Below, one piece after another: positions 18,027 to 25,997 of a stretch of DNA of 64,000 bases. The first letter of the stretch is position 1, and every line of letters starts with the position of its first letter. The position numbers and the translations under genes were made by a program. This DNA comes from Paenibacillus sp. FSL H7-0326 (lineage in GTDB: Bacteria > Bacillota > Bacilli > Paenibacillales > Paenibacillaceae), in the NCBI RefSeq assembly GCF_001955535.1, contig NZ_MPVN01000001.1, positions 1,054,001 through 1,118,000 on the forward strand. The letters run 5' to 3'. The notes under the pieces were generated by a model. It did no database searches. It was not told the origin of the DNA and was given only the letters and a program-made list of their open reading frames with translations.

Positions 18027-18640
18027 TACACCCCCTAACTAATCGTTATATACTTATGCGGACATGCGGCTCATATGACTAAGGGAATGTCGGATCATAG
18101 TAGTTAAGATATCAATTAGAAAAATTCAATCATATGTCGTAATCAAAGTCGGCTCAGGAAGCTATGACTTCGTATCCGACCCAACTAACTATTGAGATTA
18201 TTCCATTACTCATTTCTAGAATGGGCATTAGACGACGAAACAAGGTTTGCACAATGATCCGATATGCTGAGGAATTCGAAATTATAGAAACACCGACTCG
18301 GATTTGAGAGTCGGTGTTATACTATCAGTAAAGACGTGATTATGACGACTAAACGCATGAATCATCCCAGCGTTCACTCGGACGGCTTTTCTAACGAGTC
18401 ACAAGAAGCGATGCATAAATATAAACAGATGGTCAAATCCAGATTAATTCTGGTCAACTATCTCTAAAGGCTCCTGCTCTAAAGGCCTTTCCTTTTCCCT
18501 CCGTTGCGCAAAGTAACTTAACACATTAATAATTAATGTGCTGTATACGTTAGATCGGAGGATGATATCAGGGTGGTTACTGACAAAAATTCCGCTTAGA
18601 CCGGATTTGTCCTCCCGCGCGCGCATTAACGCTTTTTGCA
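18027..18640. other. Intergenic region with one strong hairpin
   Basis: A hairpin ACACCGACTC / GAGTCGGTGT lies at 18290-18317 with an 8-nt loop; it is symmetrical and could stop transcription from either side, though T-runs are short. The stretch 18444-18640 shows an open minus-strand frame without recognisable similarity or a ribosome-binding site. No gene is supported. Confidence 0.5.
18290..18320. terminator. Hairpin, possible bidirectional terminator
   Basis: Ten-bp perfect stem ACACCGACTC / GAGTCGGTGT. Lies between the isomerase gene at 18641-19501 and the isomerase fragment. Confidence 0.55.
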
Positions 18641-19501
18641 TTAGAACCAGTCCGAGTAACCAAGCGCTTTCAGATGGTCGCCGGACACTTTCAAGCAATC
18701 GAACGGATCGCGGCCGTATAGTTCGTCTTGCTCTACAAAGAAATACTTGGCACCGCTATTAAGCCCGGCATCGATAATGCTCTTGAGATCCAAGCTGCCC
18801 TCGCCGAGTTCCGCAAACTGGATGATGTTGCTGAAATTTTCGTTAAACTTGCTCATATCGCCGATTTGCAGAAAGTCCATGTTCACGGGTCCCATGCGGT
18901 AATCTTTCAGATGAATCAAAGATACTCGACCGGCGTATCTTTTAATTAACGCCGCAGGGTTTTCTCCACCTCTATGAATCCAGTGAACATCCATTTCGAA
19001 TCCAAGGCGGGTGGTATTGTTTTTAATGATATCCAACAAATATTCCCCATCGTACTTTTGGAATTCCACATGGTGATTATGGTAGTACAAAGCGATGCCG
19101 TGCTCGGCCAGCCTCGCAGCAAACTCATCCGCCTTTTTCACGAAGTCCAGGATTCTTTCTTTGTCCCCAATCGAGGTGAGCGGCAGTATGCCGATCCTCA
19201 AGAAGCTACAGTTTAATGTTTTACAATCCTGCACGATTTTTTCAAAATCGGTGGACAGCGTCTGTCTCCGCATGCCAGACTTAATGGGTTCAACCGATGC
19301 GGACAACGCCGCGATTTCAATCCCTAAATCCTCGGATGCTCGCTTTAACTCCAATATATTTTCGCTGTTCATCGGGATCTGCGATACTTCTACGCTTCGG
19401 TATCCAAGCTTGTGGACCTCTCGCAAGGTCTCATAAACGCCAATCTCATCAACTTTCCCTTTCAGCATCATCATCTGAACACCAATTTTCCCTTTACCCA
19501 T
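18641..19501 (-). CDS. Sugar phosphate isomerase/epimerase (TIM barrel)
   Basis: A 286-aa member of the xylose-isomerase-like TIM-barrel superfamily, with conserved metal-site segments HNHHVEF, DVHWIHRGG, IHLKDYR and FFVEQDE. Members interconvert or dehydrate sugars and inositols (for example IolE, IolI). I chose the ATG at 19501, with GGAGG upstream; the frame extends to 19519. It overlaps the preceding dehydrogenase gene by 8 nt, so the pair is co-translated and may handle one sugar in sequence: oxidation by the dehydrogenase and rearrangement by this enzyme. The substrate cannot be told. Confidence 0.9.
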   Translation of the reverse strand: MGKGKIGVQMMMLKGKVDEIGVYETLREVHKLGYRSVEVSQIPMNSENILELKRASEDLGIEIAALSASVEPIKSGMRRQTLSTDFEKIVQDCKTLNCSFLRIGILPLTSIGDKERILDFVKKADEFAARLAEHGIALYYHNHHVEFQKYDGEYLLDIIKNNTTRLGFEMDVHWIHRGGENPAALIKRYAGRVSLIHLKDYRMGPVNMDFLQIGDMSKFNENFSNIIQFAELGEGSLDLKSIIDAGLNSGAKYFFVEQDELYGRDPFDCLKVSGDHLKALGYSDWF

Positions 19502-20681
19502 TCGCCGAAACACCTCCAATCGGAACTTTTATCGGATTCGCCTTCTCTTCTTCGATCCGCTTGTTCAGTTCAGCCAAGAACAAGTCTTCATTGAACGGTA
19601 TTTCGATCTCTTTCCCTAGCCAGCTTGAAAGATGAATCGCATTCGCGAGCATCACGCCGTGAATACCATCGCTACCGGGTGCGATGAGCGGCGTGCCCTC
19701 CAAGATATTCTCTGCGAAGTTTTCCATGACGGCAATATGCTGGGTCCCCCATTGACTTCCGAATTCCAGTACCTCTTCGGTATAGATATCCGAGGGATTG
19801 GGGCCCATCGTAACTCGCATGACTTCATGTTGACTCATTGTGGAGCTCATTTCGTTTTCCGTTTTATTCAAACGCTTGATCGTTGCCTTCTTGCTGCCCT
19901 CTACGATGATCTTACCCTTGTCTCCTAAAATTTCGAACCGGTCCGTACCCAATACGTCGTGCGTACATGTGACGAATACGCCTGTCGCGCCGTTGTCGTA
20001 ATCCAGGATGGCGGTCACATCGTCTTCGACTGCGATACTCCGCTGATAGCCGTATTTTAAATTTGAGTATACTTTTTTCGGCATGCCGCAAATCCACTGA
20101 AGCAAGTCGAGTTGGTGAGGCGCTTGGTTCACGAGCACGCCGCCGCCTTCGCCGCCCCAAGTCGCTCTCCACGCGCCTTGGTCGTAGTATCCTTGCGGCC
20201 GCCACCAAGTAGTAATAATCCAGTTCGTACGGCGAATGGCGCCGATTTCGCCGTTTTCAACAATCTCCTTAAGCTTCTGGTACAACGGGTTCATGCGCTG
20301 GTTAAAGAAGATACCGAAGGTCACTTCCGGCTTCGCTGCCGCGAGCTCGTTCAGTTCGCGAACTTGCTTCGTATACACACCGGCCGGTTTTTCCACCAGT
20401 GCATGAATGTCTCGCTTTAATGCTTCCATGCCCACCTCTGGGTGCAGGAAATGCGGTATGCATGTCACGACCGCATCGACGTCTCCACTTTCCAACAAAT
20501 CAATGTAATTGTCGTAAAAAGGAACATCGGGGTATATCTGCCTGGCTGCTGCCTTTTTGGTCGGATCGGAGTCGCTGATGGCTCCGAGAACCATATTTTC
20601 CACTTTTCCCTCGCTTAAGAACTTAGCGTAAACCCCGCCTTCCGCTCCAAACCCGATGATCCCCATACGTACTTGTTTCAT
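19494..20681 (-). CDS. Gfo/Idh/MocA-family NAD(P)-dependent dehydrogenase
   Basis: A 395-aa oxidoreductase. The N-terminal Rossmann motif is MGIIGFGAEGGVYAKFL; the catalytic EKP motif is LVEKPAGVY, and GGGVLVNQAPHQLDLLQW is the helix carrying the active-site His. The start MKQVRMG at 20681 has GGGG about 10 nt upstream; six extra codons are open before it. Members oxidise sugars or inositols. A fragment of a very similar gene lies at 25812-25965, suggesting duplication within this locus. Upstream is a broken AraC fragment. Confidence 0.92.
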   Translation of the reverse strand: MKQVRMGIIGFGAEGGVYAKFLSEGKVENMVLGAISDSDPTKKAAARQIYPDVPFYDNYIDLLESGDVDAVVTCIPHFLHPEVGMEALKRDIHALVEKPAGVYTKQVRELNELAAAKPEVTFGIFFNQRMNPLYQKLKEIVENGEIGAIRRTNWIITTWWRPQGYYDQGAWRATWGGEGGGVLVNQAPHQLDLLQWICGMPKKVYSNLKYGYQRSIAVEDDVTAILDYDNGATGVFVTCTHDVLGTDRFEILGDKGKIIVEGSKKATIKRLNKTENEMSSTMSQHEVMRVTMGPNPSDIYTEEVLEFGSQWGTQHIAVMENFAENILEGTPLIAPGSDGIHGVMLANAIHLSSWLGKEIEIPFNEDLFLAELNKRIEEEKANPIKVPIGGVSANG

Positions 20682-20804
20682 CTTCGTGCACCCCTTCATG
20701 ATTTATTGGCTTCATCACGAGAAATGTGTGAAGCCAGGATATTATTGCTTTGCCCACTGGTCCAGCTGTTTGTTTCGATCGCTTTCAGTTTTTTTTGAAA
20801 ATTT

Positions 20805-20990
20805 TCAGTTAGTGTAGCCCACTGAAGAAGCAATCGAGCTGATCGAGTTGGTCGTTTGGAATAGTAATTCCTTTGCCAGCCTGGTTCTCTCCCGGAGAAC
20901 ATAATCGGTGAACGAATTAATAAATTGTTTAACGGTTTGCACGACAAGGGGGGCGTTCTGCCATTCTTCCTTAAATCTTGTTCCCTTGTC
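20805..20990 (-). pseudogene. AraC-type HTH fragment
   Basis: Carries FTDYVLRERTRLAKELLF and SISSIASSVGYTN, the second helix-turn-helix of an AraC/YesN regulator, interrupted by a stop just where the recognition helix should begin. Nothing of the rest of a regulator is recognisable on either side. Confidence 0.6.
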
Positions 20991-21134
20991 CAATTTAAAA
21001 TTTCAAATGCCGCAAAGATCGATCATGTTGCAGGTCTGCGTCACAATAGGATATTACATGGTTCTTTCCAACTTTCTCAAGCTGTGCCTATTACGTTCAT
21101 TCAGACGCAGTTGCAAGATGGTGTAATTTTACAA

Positions 21135-22706
21135 TTATTCTAACAGATCTGCGATATTTAGTGTGATACCGTTATAGGTAGCATATCCGTAACTTTTGGG
21201 TTTTCCGTCTGCATCTGTGTCAAACAACAGCCTCGCCGGCTTAGGTCCTCCAAGCGCCGAGAATGTTGCCCTGAAATTCATTTCCCCCTGCTTGGACCCG
21301 GTCAATTGAAGGTTGGTTTCGTAGCGCCCTCCATCGGCGCTATAATGGACCTTCTCATATCCATTATAGAAATCCTCCCCGTCATCACTAAAGTTAACAT
21401 ACAGCGCCTCCGTATTACCCGAATAACCGGAGTCATTCCGGACATAGTTGATGTATCCAGAGTGTTTCCCCGCAATTTTCCCTTCTATATTCGGATTAAC
21501 GGAATCCAATACAGTCAAGTCTTTTATACCATACGGGATATTATCAGTAGTTGTTGTAATCGGTACAGGAGGTTCCGACTTATAATCCGGCAACTTCGCT
21601 GTCTGGAGCCGCATTTTTGTGGGGTCGCCGCCTTTAAGCATCTCCGGCCACATGACCCGTTTTCCGTCCGGATGCCAAGACATGGGTGAGGAAAAAAACC
21701 AATTCTTCTCGTCCGTTGTCAGCTGTATCCCTTGATATCCTGCTTCGTGCATGGAACGTTGAATGTCGATCAATACAGGACCAATATTCCCTGGCCTGTA
21801 TTTACGTACTCCATCTACTGCATACATATATAGAAACCTGATCAACCCCATCGAGGTATAGATCCCGTAGGGCTTGGGCATAAGTCCGAATATGGCCGGA
21901 TCCGTCTGCTTAGAGAACCTGGTACTCATGACGATTCCCAATCGCTCATCGGGAGAAAAGATAGTGGTTTCATCGTATCCAGGGGTGTAGGTGATTTGCG
22001 TACGATTGTCGGAAGTCAAATCCTGCACGATGGAATCAGGCGTGCTGTTTTGTTTTCCCCCAGCGACGGATATGGCGTTTCCTCCCCGTACAAACTGTTT
22101 CACTTCCCCTCCCCGTAAAGGGATCGGAATGATAAAGCCAGGATTGGTCGGGTCATGCTCAAAGGGATGTATGTGATTAATAAGCTGCACGTTTTCGATC
22201 GCATAGTGATCCGTTTTGCGTTCCAGTACGCCTATCGCAACAGCGGCACCAACATCTGAGCGGAGTATTGTCCAACTCATATGCTTATTGTCAGGCGCAA
22301 TGATAATTTCCGACCAGTGTTTGGTTGAGCGCGCATCTTCCTCGAGGATCGACGGATATGCGATGGGAACCAATGATGAGCTTGTGCAGGTATCAATATC
22401 GGGCGTGCATTCGAGCACGTAATCTCCTAGCAGCACCCGCGTATTATCCTGATAGGGCATATACCGAATCCCGTTGGCCTTAGGTTTTCTCGGAATGACG
22501 CCAGAGAAGATCACCCTAAAATCCGTTCCATCATCATTGAGAACTGCCAGGTTATAAAAATCGGTAGTATGAATATCATTCTCTGTCTTATACGAAACCA
22601 GTACTTTCCCGGAGTAAGTGTAAGTACCTTTTAGCAGTATTACATCATCCGGCATTGGAACAGTACTTACCACTACTCTTCCGATTGAAGCTTCTCTTTT
22701 TTCCAC
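21135..22706 (-). CDS. Uncharacterised protein, probably beta-propeller
   Basis: A 523-aa protein that I cannot assign. Repeated short blocks typical of TolB/WD40-like propellers are visible (IIIAPDNKHMSWTIL, TIFSPDERLGIVMS, MSWHPDGKRVMWPE), each with the Asp-Gly or Asp-x-Lys turn. No signal peptide or membrane segment is seen, so it is probably cytosolic. The start is GTG at 22706 (AGGAGG, 8 nt); TTG at 22709 is the alternative. A promoter with the shared tandem GTC boxes lies about 115 nt upstream, which places it in the same regulon as the carbohydrate transporters. It may act on or bind an imported sugar; oligogalacturonate lyases have a similar fold, but this is inference only. Confidence 0.6.
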   Translation of the reverse strand: MEKREASIGRVVVSTVPMPDDVILLKGTYTYSGKVLVSYKTENDIHTTDFYNLAVLNDDGTDFRVIFSGVIPRKPKANGIRYMPYQDNTRVLLGDYVLECTPDIDTCTSSSLVPIAYPSILEEDARSTKHWSEIIIAPDNKHMSWTILRSDVGAAVAIGVLERKTDHYAIENVQLINHIHPFEHDPTNPGFIIPIPLRGGEVKQFVRGGNAISVAGGKQNSTPDSIVQDLTSDNRTQITYTPGYDETTIFSPDERLGIVMSTRFSKQTDPAIFGLMPKPYGIYTSMGLIRFLYMYAVDGVRKYRPGNIGPVLIDIQRSMHEAGYQGIQLTTDEKNWFFSSPMSWHPDGKRVMWPEMLKGGDPTKMRLQTAKLPDYKSEPPVPITTTTDNIPYGIKDLTVLDSVNPNIEGKIAGKHSGYINYVRNDSGYSGNTEALYVNFSDDGEDFYNGYEKVHYSADGGRYETNLQLTGSKQGEMNFRATFSALGGPKPARLLFDTDADGKPKSYGYATYNGITLNIADLLE

Positions 22707-22820
22707 CAAAATCGCCTCCTGTTTTTCATCATCCGGCTATGGGATACTTGTTACCTCAAAGCTTCCGATTTCCAGTTTTCACTTGTCAACACATTCCTGT
22801 TATTATCAGCATTCATATTA

Positions 22821-22889
22821 ATGATAAGACAATTTCCAGCCGCTCACTAAACCTTTCAAGACTTCATGAATAACCTTTTTACGACTTTT
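22821..22889 (-). promoter_or_regulatory. Predicted tandem-box promoter of the propeller gene
   Basis: Minus strand: -10 TATCAT at 22826-22821; box 2 GAAGTCTTGAAAGG with GTC at 22862 (36 bp); box 1 AAAGTCGTAAAAAGG with GTC at 22885 (23 bp further). This copy is nearly identical to the one before the second sensor kinase, including the TTTAGTGA that follows box 2. Confidence 0.7.
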
Positions 22890-23422
22890 TATTCTGATTC
22901 GCCAAAAAAAACCTCCAGAAGCCATCTCGTAAAATGCTTCCGATGATCAATAATTCGGGGCATATGGCCAATTTTATGCAACTCCGCGCCTTCGGGAAGC
23001 TGTAGGTTCAATTGATCGTCTGCAAAGTTGATCTGAACCGCATGCTCATCGCAATCATCCAGCAGATCGATTTCAAGATATTGTCCGGATTCGTTTGACG
23101 CCGCTTTCCACCAGGTCTGGACATCTTCGCCCGTCGCCTTCGAAGCATCATTCCCCTCTTTGAAAGAGAACGCTTTAGCCGGCTTGCCGCAAGAGAGAAG
23201 CATCCACTCGGGATTCTCCCAAGGGTCGATCACGCCTTGTTCGATCTTCTTCGGCCAATCGCCGTACCGTTGATTGCAGAACAATTCTCCTTCTTGAAGC
23301 CTGCAGGCCATAGTCCTAGACGTCTTTCGAACATATGATTTACGCTGATTCTCATCGTTGAGGGGATCGCTTACAAGAAAGCCGGCCGTCATGGAAGGAA
23401 AGAGGAAGTACTTGGGTTTCAT
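22889..23422 (-). pseudogene. GH43-like glycosidase with internal deletion
   Basis: Starts with KYFLFPSMTAGFLVSDP, a strand also present in the fragment at 17272-17683, then jumps to C-terminal sequence (LFCNQRYGDWPKKIEQGVID, WMLLSCGKPAKAFSFK, WWKAASNESGQYLEIDLLDD). The catalytic middle is missing although the frame stays open for 177 codons. No start with a ribosome-binding site is visible. A deleted relic rather than a short functional protein. Confidence 0.65.
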
Positions 23423-23436
23423 ACTAATTTAAAGCA

Positions 23437-23463
23437 ACCACCCAGCCAGATTGGCAAGGTGGT
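23437..23463 (-). terminator. Hairpin after the first beta-galactosidase-like gene
   Basis: ACCACC-ca-GCCA paired with TGGC-aa-GGTGGT, followed on the minus strand by TGCTTTAAA. Seven bases after the stop codon of the GH2 gene. Confidence 0.6.
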
Positions 23464-23469
23464 GTTTGA

Positions 23470-25776
23470 TTAAGTAGTCCTCTTGATTTTTGTCAATTCT
23501 TTATTTAGCAAATACAAAAGCTTTTCAGTGAAGTGTTCGGGCGCCATTTCCGCCAAGGTATCAATCTTAAATCCTTGGGTCATACTAGACGTAGGTCTGC
23601 TTCTAAAATCTTCCCCAAAATATTTATTTAACACCGCTTTCGACTCTTTATTCTCAAAAAGCTCTTTAAACGTGCAGCGGGTGGAATAAACGTCGTCCGT
23701 GATCTGTAATTCCACCATCTCATCCTCATCTATATCAGGCATTTGGAACCAGTTGCTAACTTCGCCGCCTTTGTCCTCTACTGGGGCTTCATAACTCAAG
23801 TTCGGCTCAGCTGCCTTATTAAATCTGGCAGCATCTACATGCTGAACATTATTTTCAGTAGCAGCGCTTATTTCATTTATCCCCTCAGTTAGTGCTACAT
23901 TCTCAAAGACGAATATTTTATCGTCACTCGTTATCGTTTGGAATACTTCTCCATTTACATACAACGTAACCGCATTGCAGTTGGAATACACCTTAACCTT
24001 AATATTGTCCTCTACTCGATCCACAAAGCGCTTGCTGGCGATATGAACGAATTTTTCCTCAGACCAGTGAGCCTTATACATATAGAAAGCGTCCTTCTTG
24101 ATCCTTCTATCATAAGTGACAAGCCCTTTGTTGTTTCTTCCCGTGACTCCGCCTTCATCCCTGATATTGGCTCCGAAATCGAACATGTTCCATACATAGG
24201 TGCCCCATAGAAAAGGACGCTGCTCCAACGTTTTCCACACCTTCTCATGGAACAGGGCATGGTATTCCTCCGTGTAATCTTTTACCTTAGGTTCGGAACT
24301 GTGGTATTGTACAATACCTTCTGCGCCGTATTCTGAAATCGCCAGAGGCACATCAGGATTGATGCTGTGGAACTTGTCAAGCCAAGGCGTGAAATCCTCA
24401 GGCTGGCCGTGATACCAGCCATAATATTTGTTGTAACCGATCACATCCGTCATCCCGTTGTATTCATCTTCCTCACTGACGAACAGTACATTGGCCATCG
24501 TTGTAAGCCTGGTAGGGTCTTCATTCTTCGTCAACGCATGCAGCTCTTTAACGAGCCGTCTGACCTCCGGCCTTTCTCCGCCAATCTGGATTTCATTCTG
24601 GATTCCCCAGAATATGATGGAGGGATGATTATAGTTTTGCCTAATCAATTCAATCATCTGCTGTTTGGCATTGATCCCTTCCAACTCGTTCTGCGACATG
24701 ACGGATATGAAAGGAATTTCGGCCCATACCACCATGCCTTCCCGGTCACACAAATCATAAAAATATTGGCTGTGCTGATAATGGGCAAGCCGGATTGAAG
24801 AGGCCCCGATTTCTTTGATGAATTCCATATCTTCGTCCTGCTCTTGTGCCGAAATGGCCCAGCCCATATCCTTTCTGTCCTGATGTCTTGACACACCATA
24901 CAAGGGCAGATGCTCGCCGTTTAAGAAGAAGCCTTGCTTGGGATCAACATGAAAATATCTTACACCAAACGGAATCGATAGCTCATCGATCGTGTCGTTA
25001 AAGCTGGCCATTGAAATACTGGCGCTGTACATATAAGGATTTCTCCTGCCATGCCATAGTGTTGGATTGTCAATGACACCAGACAGCTCTTCGGTTTTCG
25101 TTTCGCCCGCAGCCAAGATAACTTCCTTGGCGGCATAGGTTACTTTTTTATGATCCGCATCGAGGATATCCGCCCAAAGTCTTACCTTCTTCTCTTCATT
25201 ACTGTCATTTACAAGTCTGGCTCTAATGCTCAGTCGGGCTTTTTCCTTCGATACCGCTTCCTGAACAATATAGACTCCGGTAGATCCATAGTCCATCAAA
25301 TCAAAATGAACCGCATCCGCAACAATCAGATTCACATCGCGGTAAATGCCACCGTAGAAGGTGAAGTCCGCCTTCTGAGGATAAACGTCATCCACAACCG
25401 TATTGTCAACTTTTACTGCAAGCACATTGTTAGCGCCATATTTAACAACGTCTGTAATGTCAAATCGGAAAGTGGAGTACCCACCTTTGTGCTGGCCCAT
25501 ATGCCGGCCGTTAACATATACATCCGTAATGCTGTTAGAACCGTTAAATTCAATGAATACTCTGCTTCCTTCGTAAGAAGGCTCAACCATAAACGCTTTT
25601 CTGTACCAACAAGCGCCTTGGTAATATTCACAGCCATTTGCTCCATCGATCCCGTTCCATGTATGGGGAATATTCACAATATTCAAATGGTTGTCATTAT
25701 ACCGTTCCTGATTTGCCTGCTCTTCATTCTGCCGAATAAATCGCCAACCTTCATTCATTGCAATACATTTTCTCAT
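23470..25776 (-). CDS. GH2 beta-galactosidase-like glycosidase
   Basis: A 768-aa family-2 glycosidase: jelly-roll sugar-binding domain (about 1-170), immunoglobulin-like domain, then the TIM barrel with acid/base Glu395 in FWGIQNE and nucleophile Glu482 in AISEYGAE; the conserved WNMFDFGA segment lies further on. About 150 C-terminal residues follow that are shared with the paralog downstream. The N-K glucuronidase motif is replaced by GRNNKGLVTYDRR, so beta-galactosidase activity or activity on a similar pyranoside is more likely. No signal peptide; it probably acts on imported oligosaccharides. The ATG has AGGGAGAGGG upstream. Probably co-transcribed with the second GH2 and the permeases upstream. 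Confidence 0.9.
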   Translation of the reverse strand: MRKCIAMNEGWRFIRQNEEQANQERYNDNHLNIVNIPHTWNGIDGANGCEYYQGACWYRKAFMVEPSYEGSRVFIEFNGSNSITDVYVNGRHMGQHKGGYSTFRFDITDVVKYGANNVLAVKVDNTVVDDVYPQKADFTFYGGIYRDVNLIVADAVHFDLMDYGSTGVYIVQEAVSKEKARLSIRARLVNDSNEEKKVRLWADILDADHKKVTYAAKEVILAAGETKTEELSGVIDNPTLWHGRRNPYMYSASISMASFNDTIDELSIPFGVRYFHVDPKQGFFLNGEHLPLYGVSRHQDRKDMGWAISAQEQDEDMEFIKEIGASSIRLAHYQHSQYFYDLCDREGMVVWAEIPFISVMSQNELEGINAKQQMIELIRQNYNHPSIIFWGIQNEIQIGGERPEVRRLVKELHALTKNEDPTRLTTMANVLFVSEEDEYNGMTDVIGYNKYYGWYHGQPEDFTPWLDKFHSINPDVPLAISEYGAEGIVQYHSSEPKVKDYTEEYHALFHEKVWKTLEQRPFLWGTYVWNMFDFGANIRDEGGVTGRNNKGLVTYDRRIKKDAFYMYKAHWSEEKFVHIASKRFVDRVEDNIKVKVYSNCNAVTLYVNGEVFQTITSDDKIFVFENVALTEGINEISAATENNVQHVDAARFNKAAEPNLSYEAPVEDKGGEVSNWFQMPDIDEDEMVELQITDDVYSTRCTFKELFENKESKAVLNKYFGEDFRSRPTSSMTQGFKIDTLAEMAPEHFTEKLLYLLNKELTKIKRTT

Positions 25777-25811
25777 TTGTTACCCTCTCCCTACTTCAAC
25801 CTGCTTCATCT

Positions 25812-25965
25812 GTCCCAGATAGACTTCGGCATGCCGCATATCCACTGAAGCAAATCAAGCTAATGAGGCGCTTGGTTGACAAGCACCCCACCGCCCTCGC
25901 CTTCCCACGTCGCTCTCCACGCGTCTTGGTCGTAGTAGCCTTGCGGCCGCCACCAGGTCGTCATG
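25812..25965 (-). pseudogene. Fragment of a Gfo/Idh/MocA dehydrogenase
   Basis: About 50 codons (TTWWRPQGYYDQDAWRATW, GEGGGVLVNQAPH, then a stop, LDLLQWICGMPK) match residues in the middle of the dehydrogenase at 19494-20681. Nothing else of the gene is present. It sits between the two GH2 genes and marks an old duplication or gene loss. Confidence 0.8.
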
Positions 25966-25997
25966 AAGATAGTGACAGTTGTGGCTCACCAGCAATA

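Noticed and set aside
18444-18698. 84-codon minus-strand frame
   Set aside because: Its first part is out of frame within the isomerase gene; the rest lacks a ribosome-binding site and any recognisable motif.
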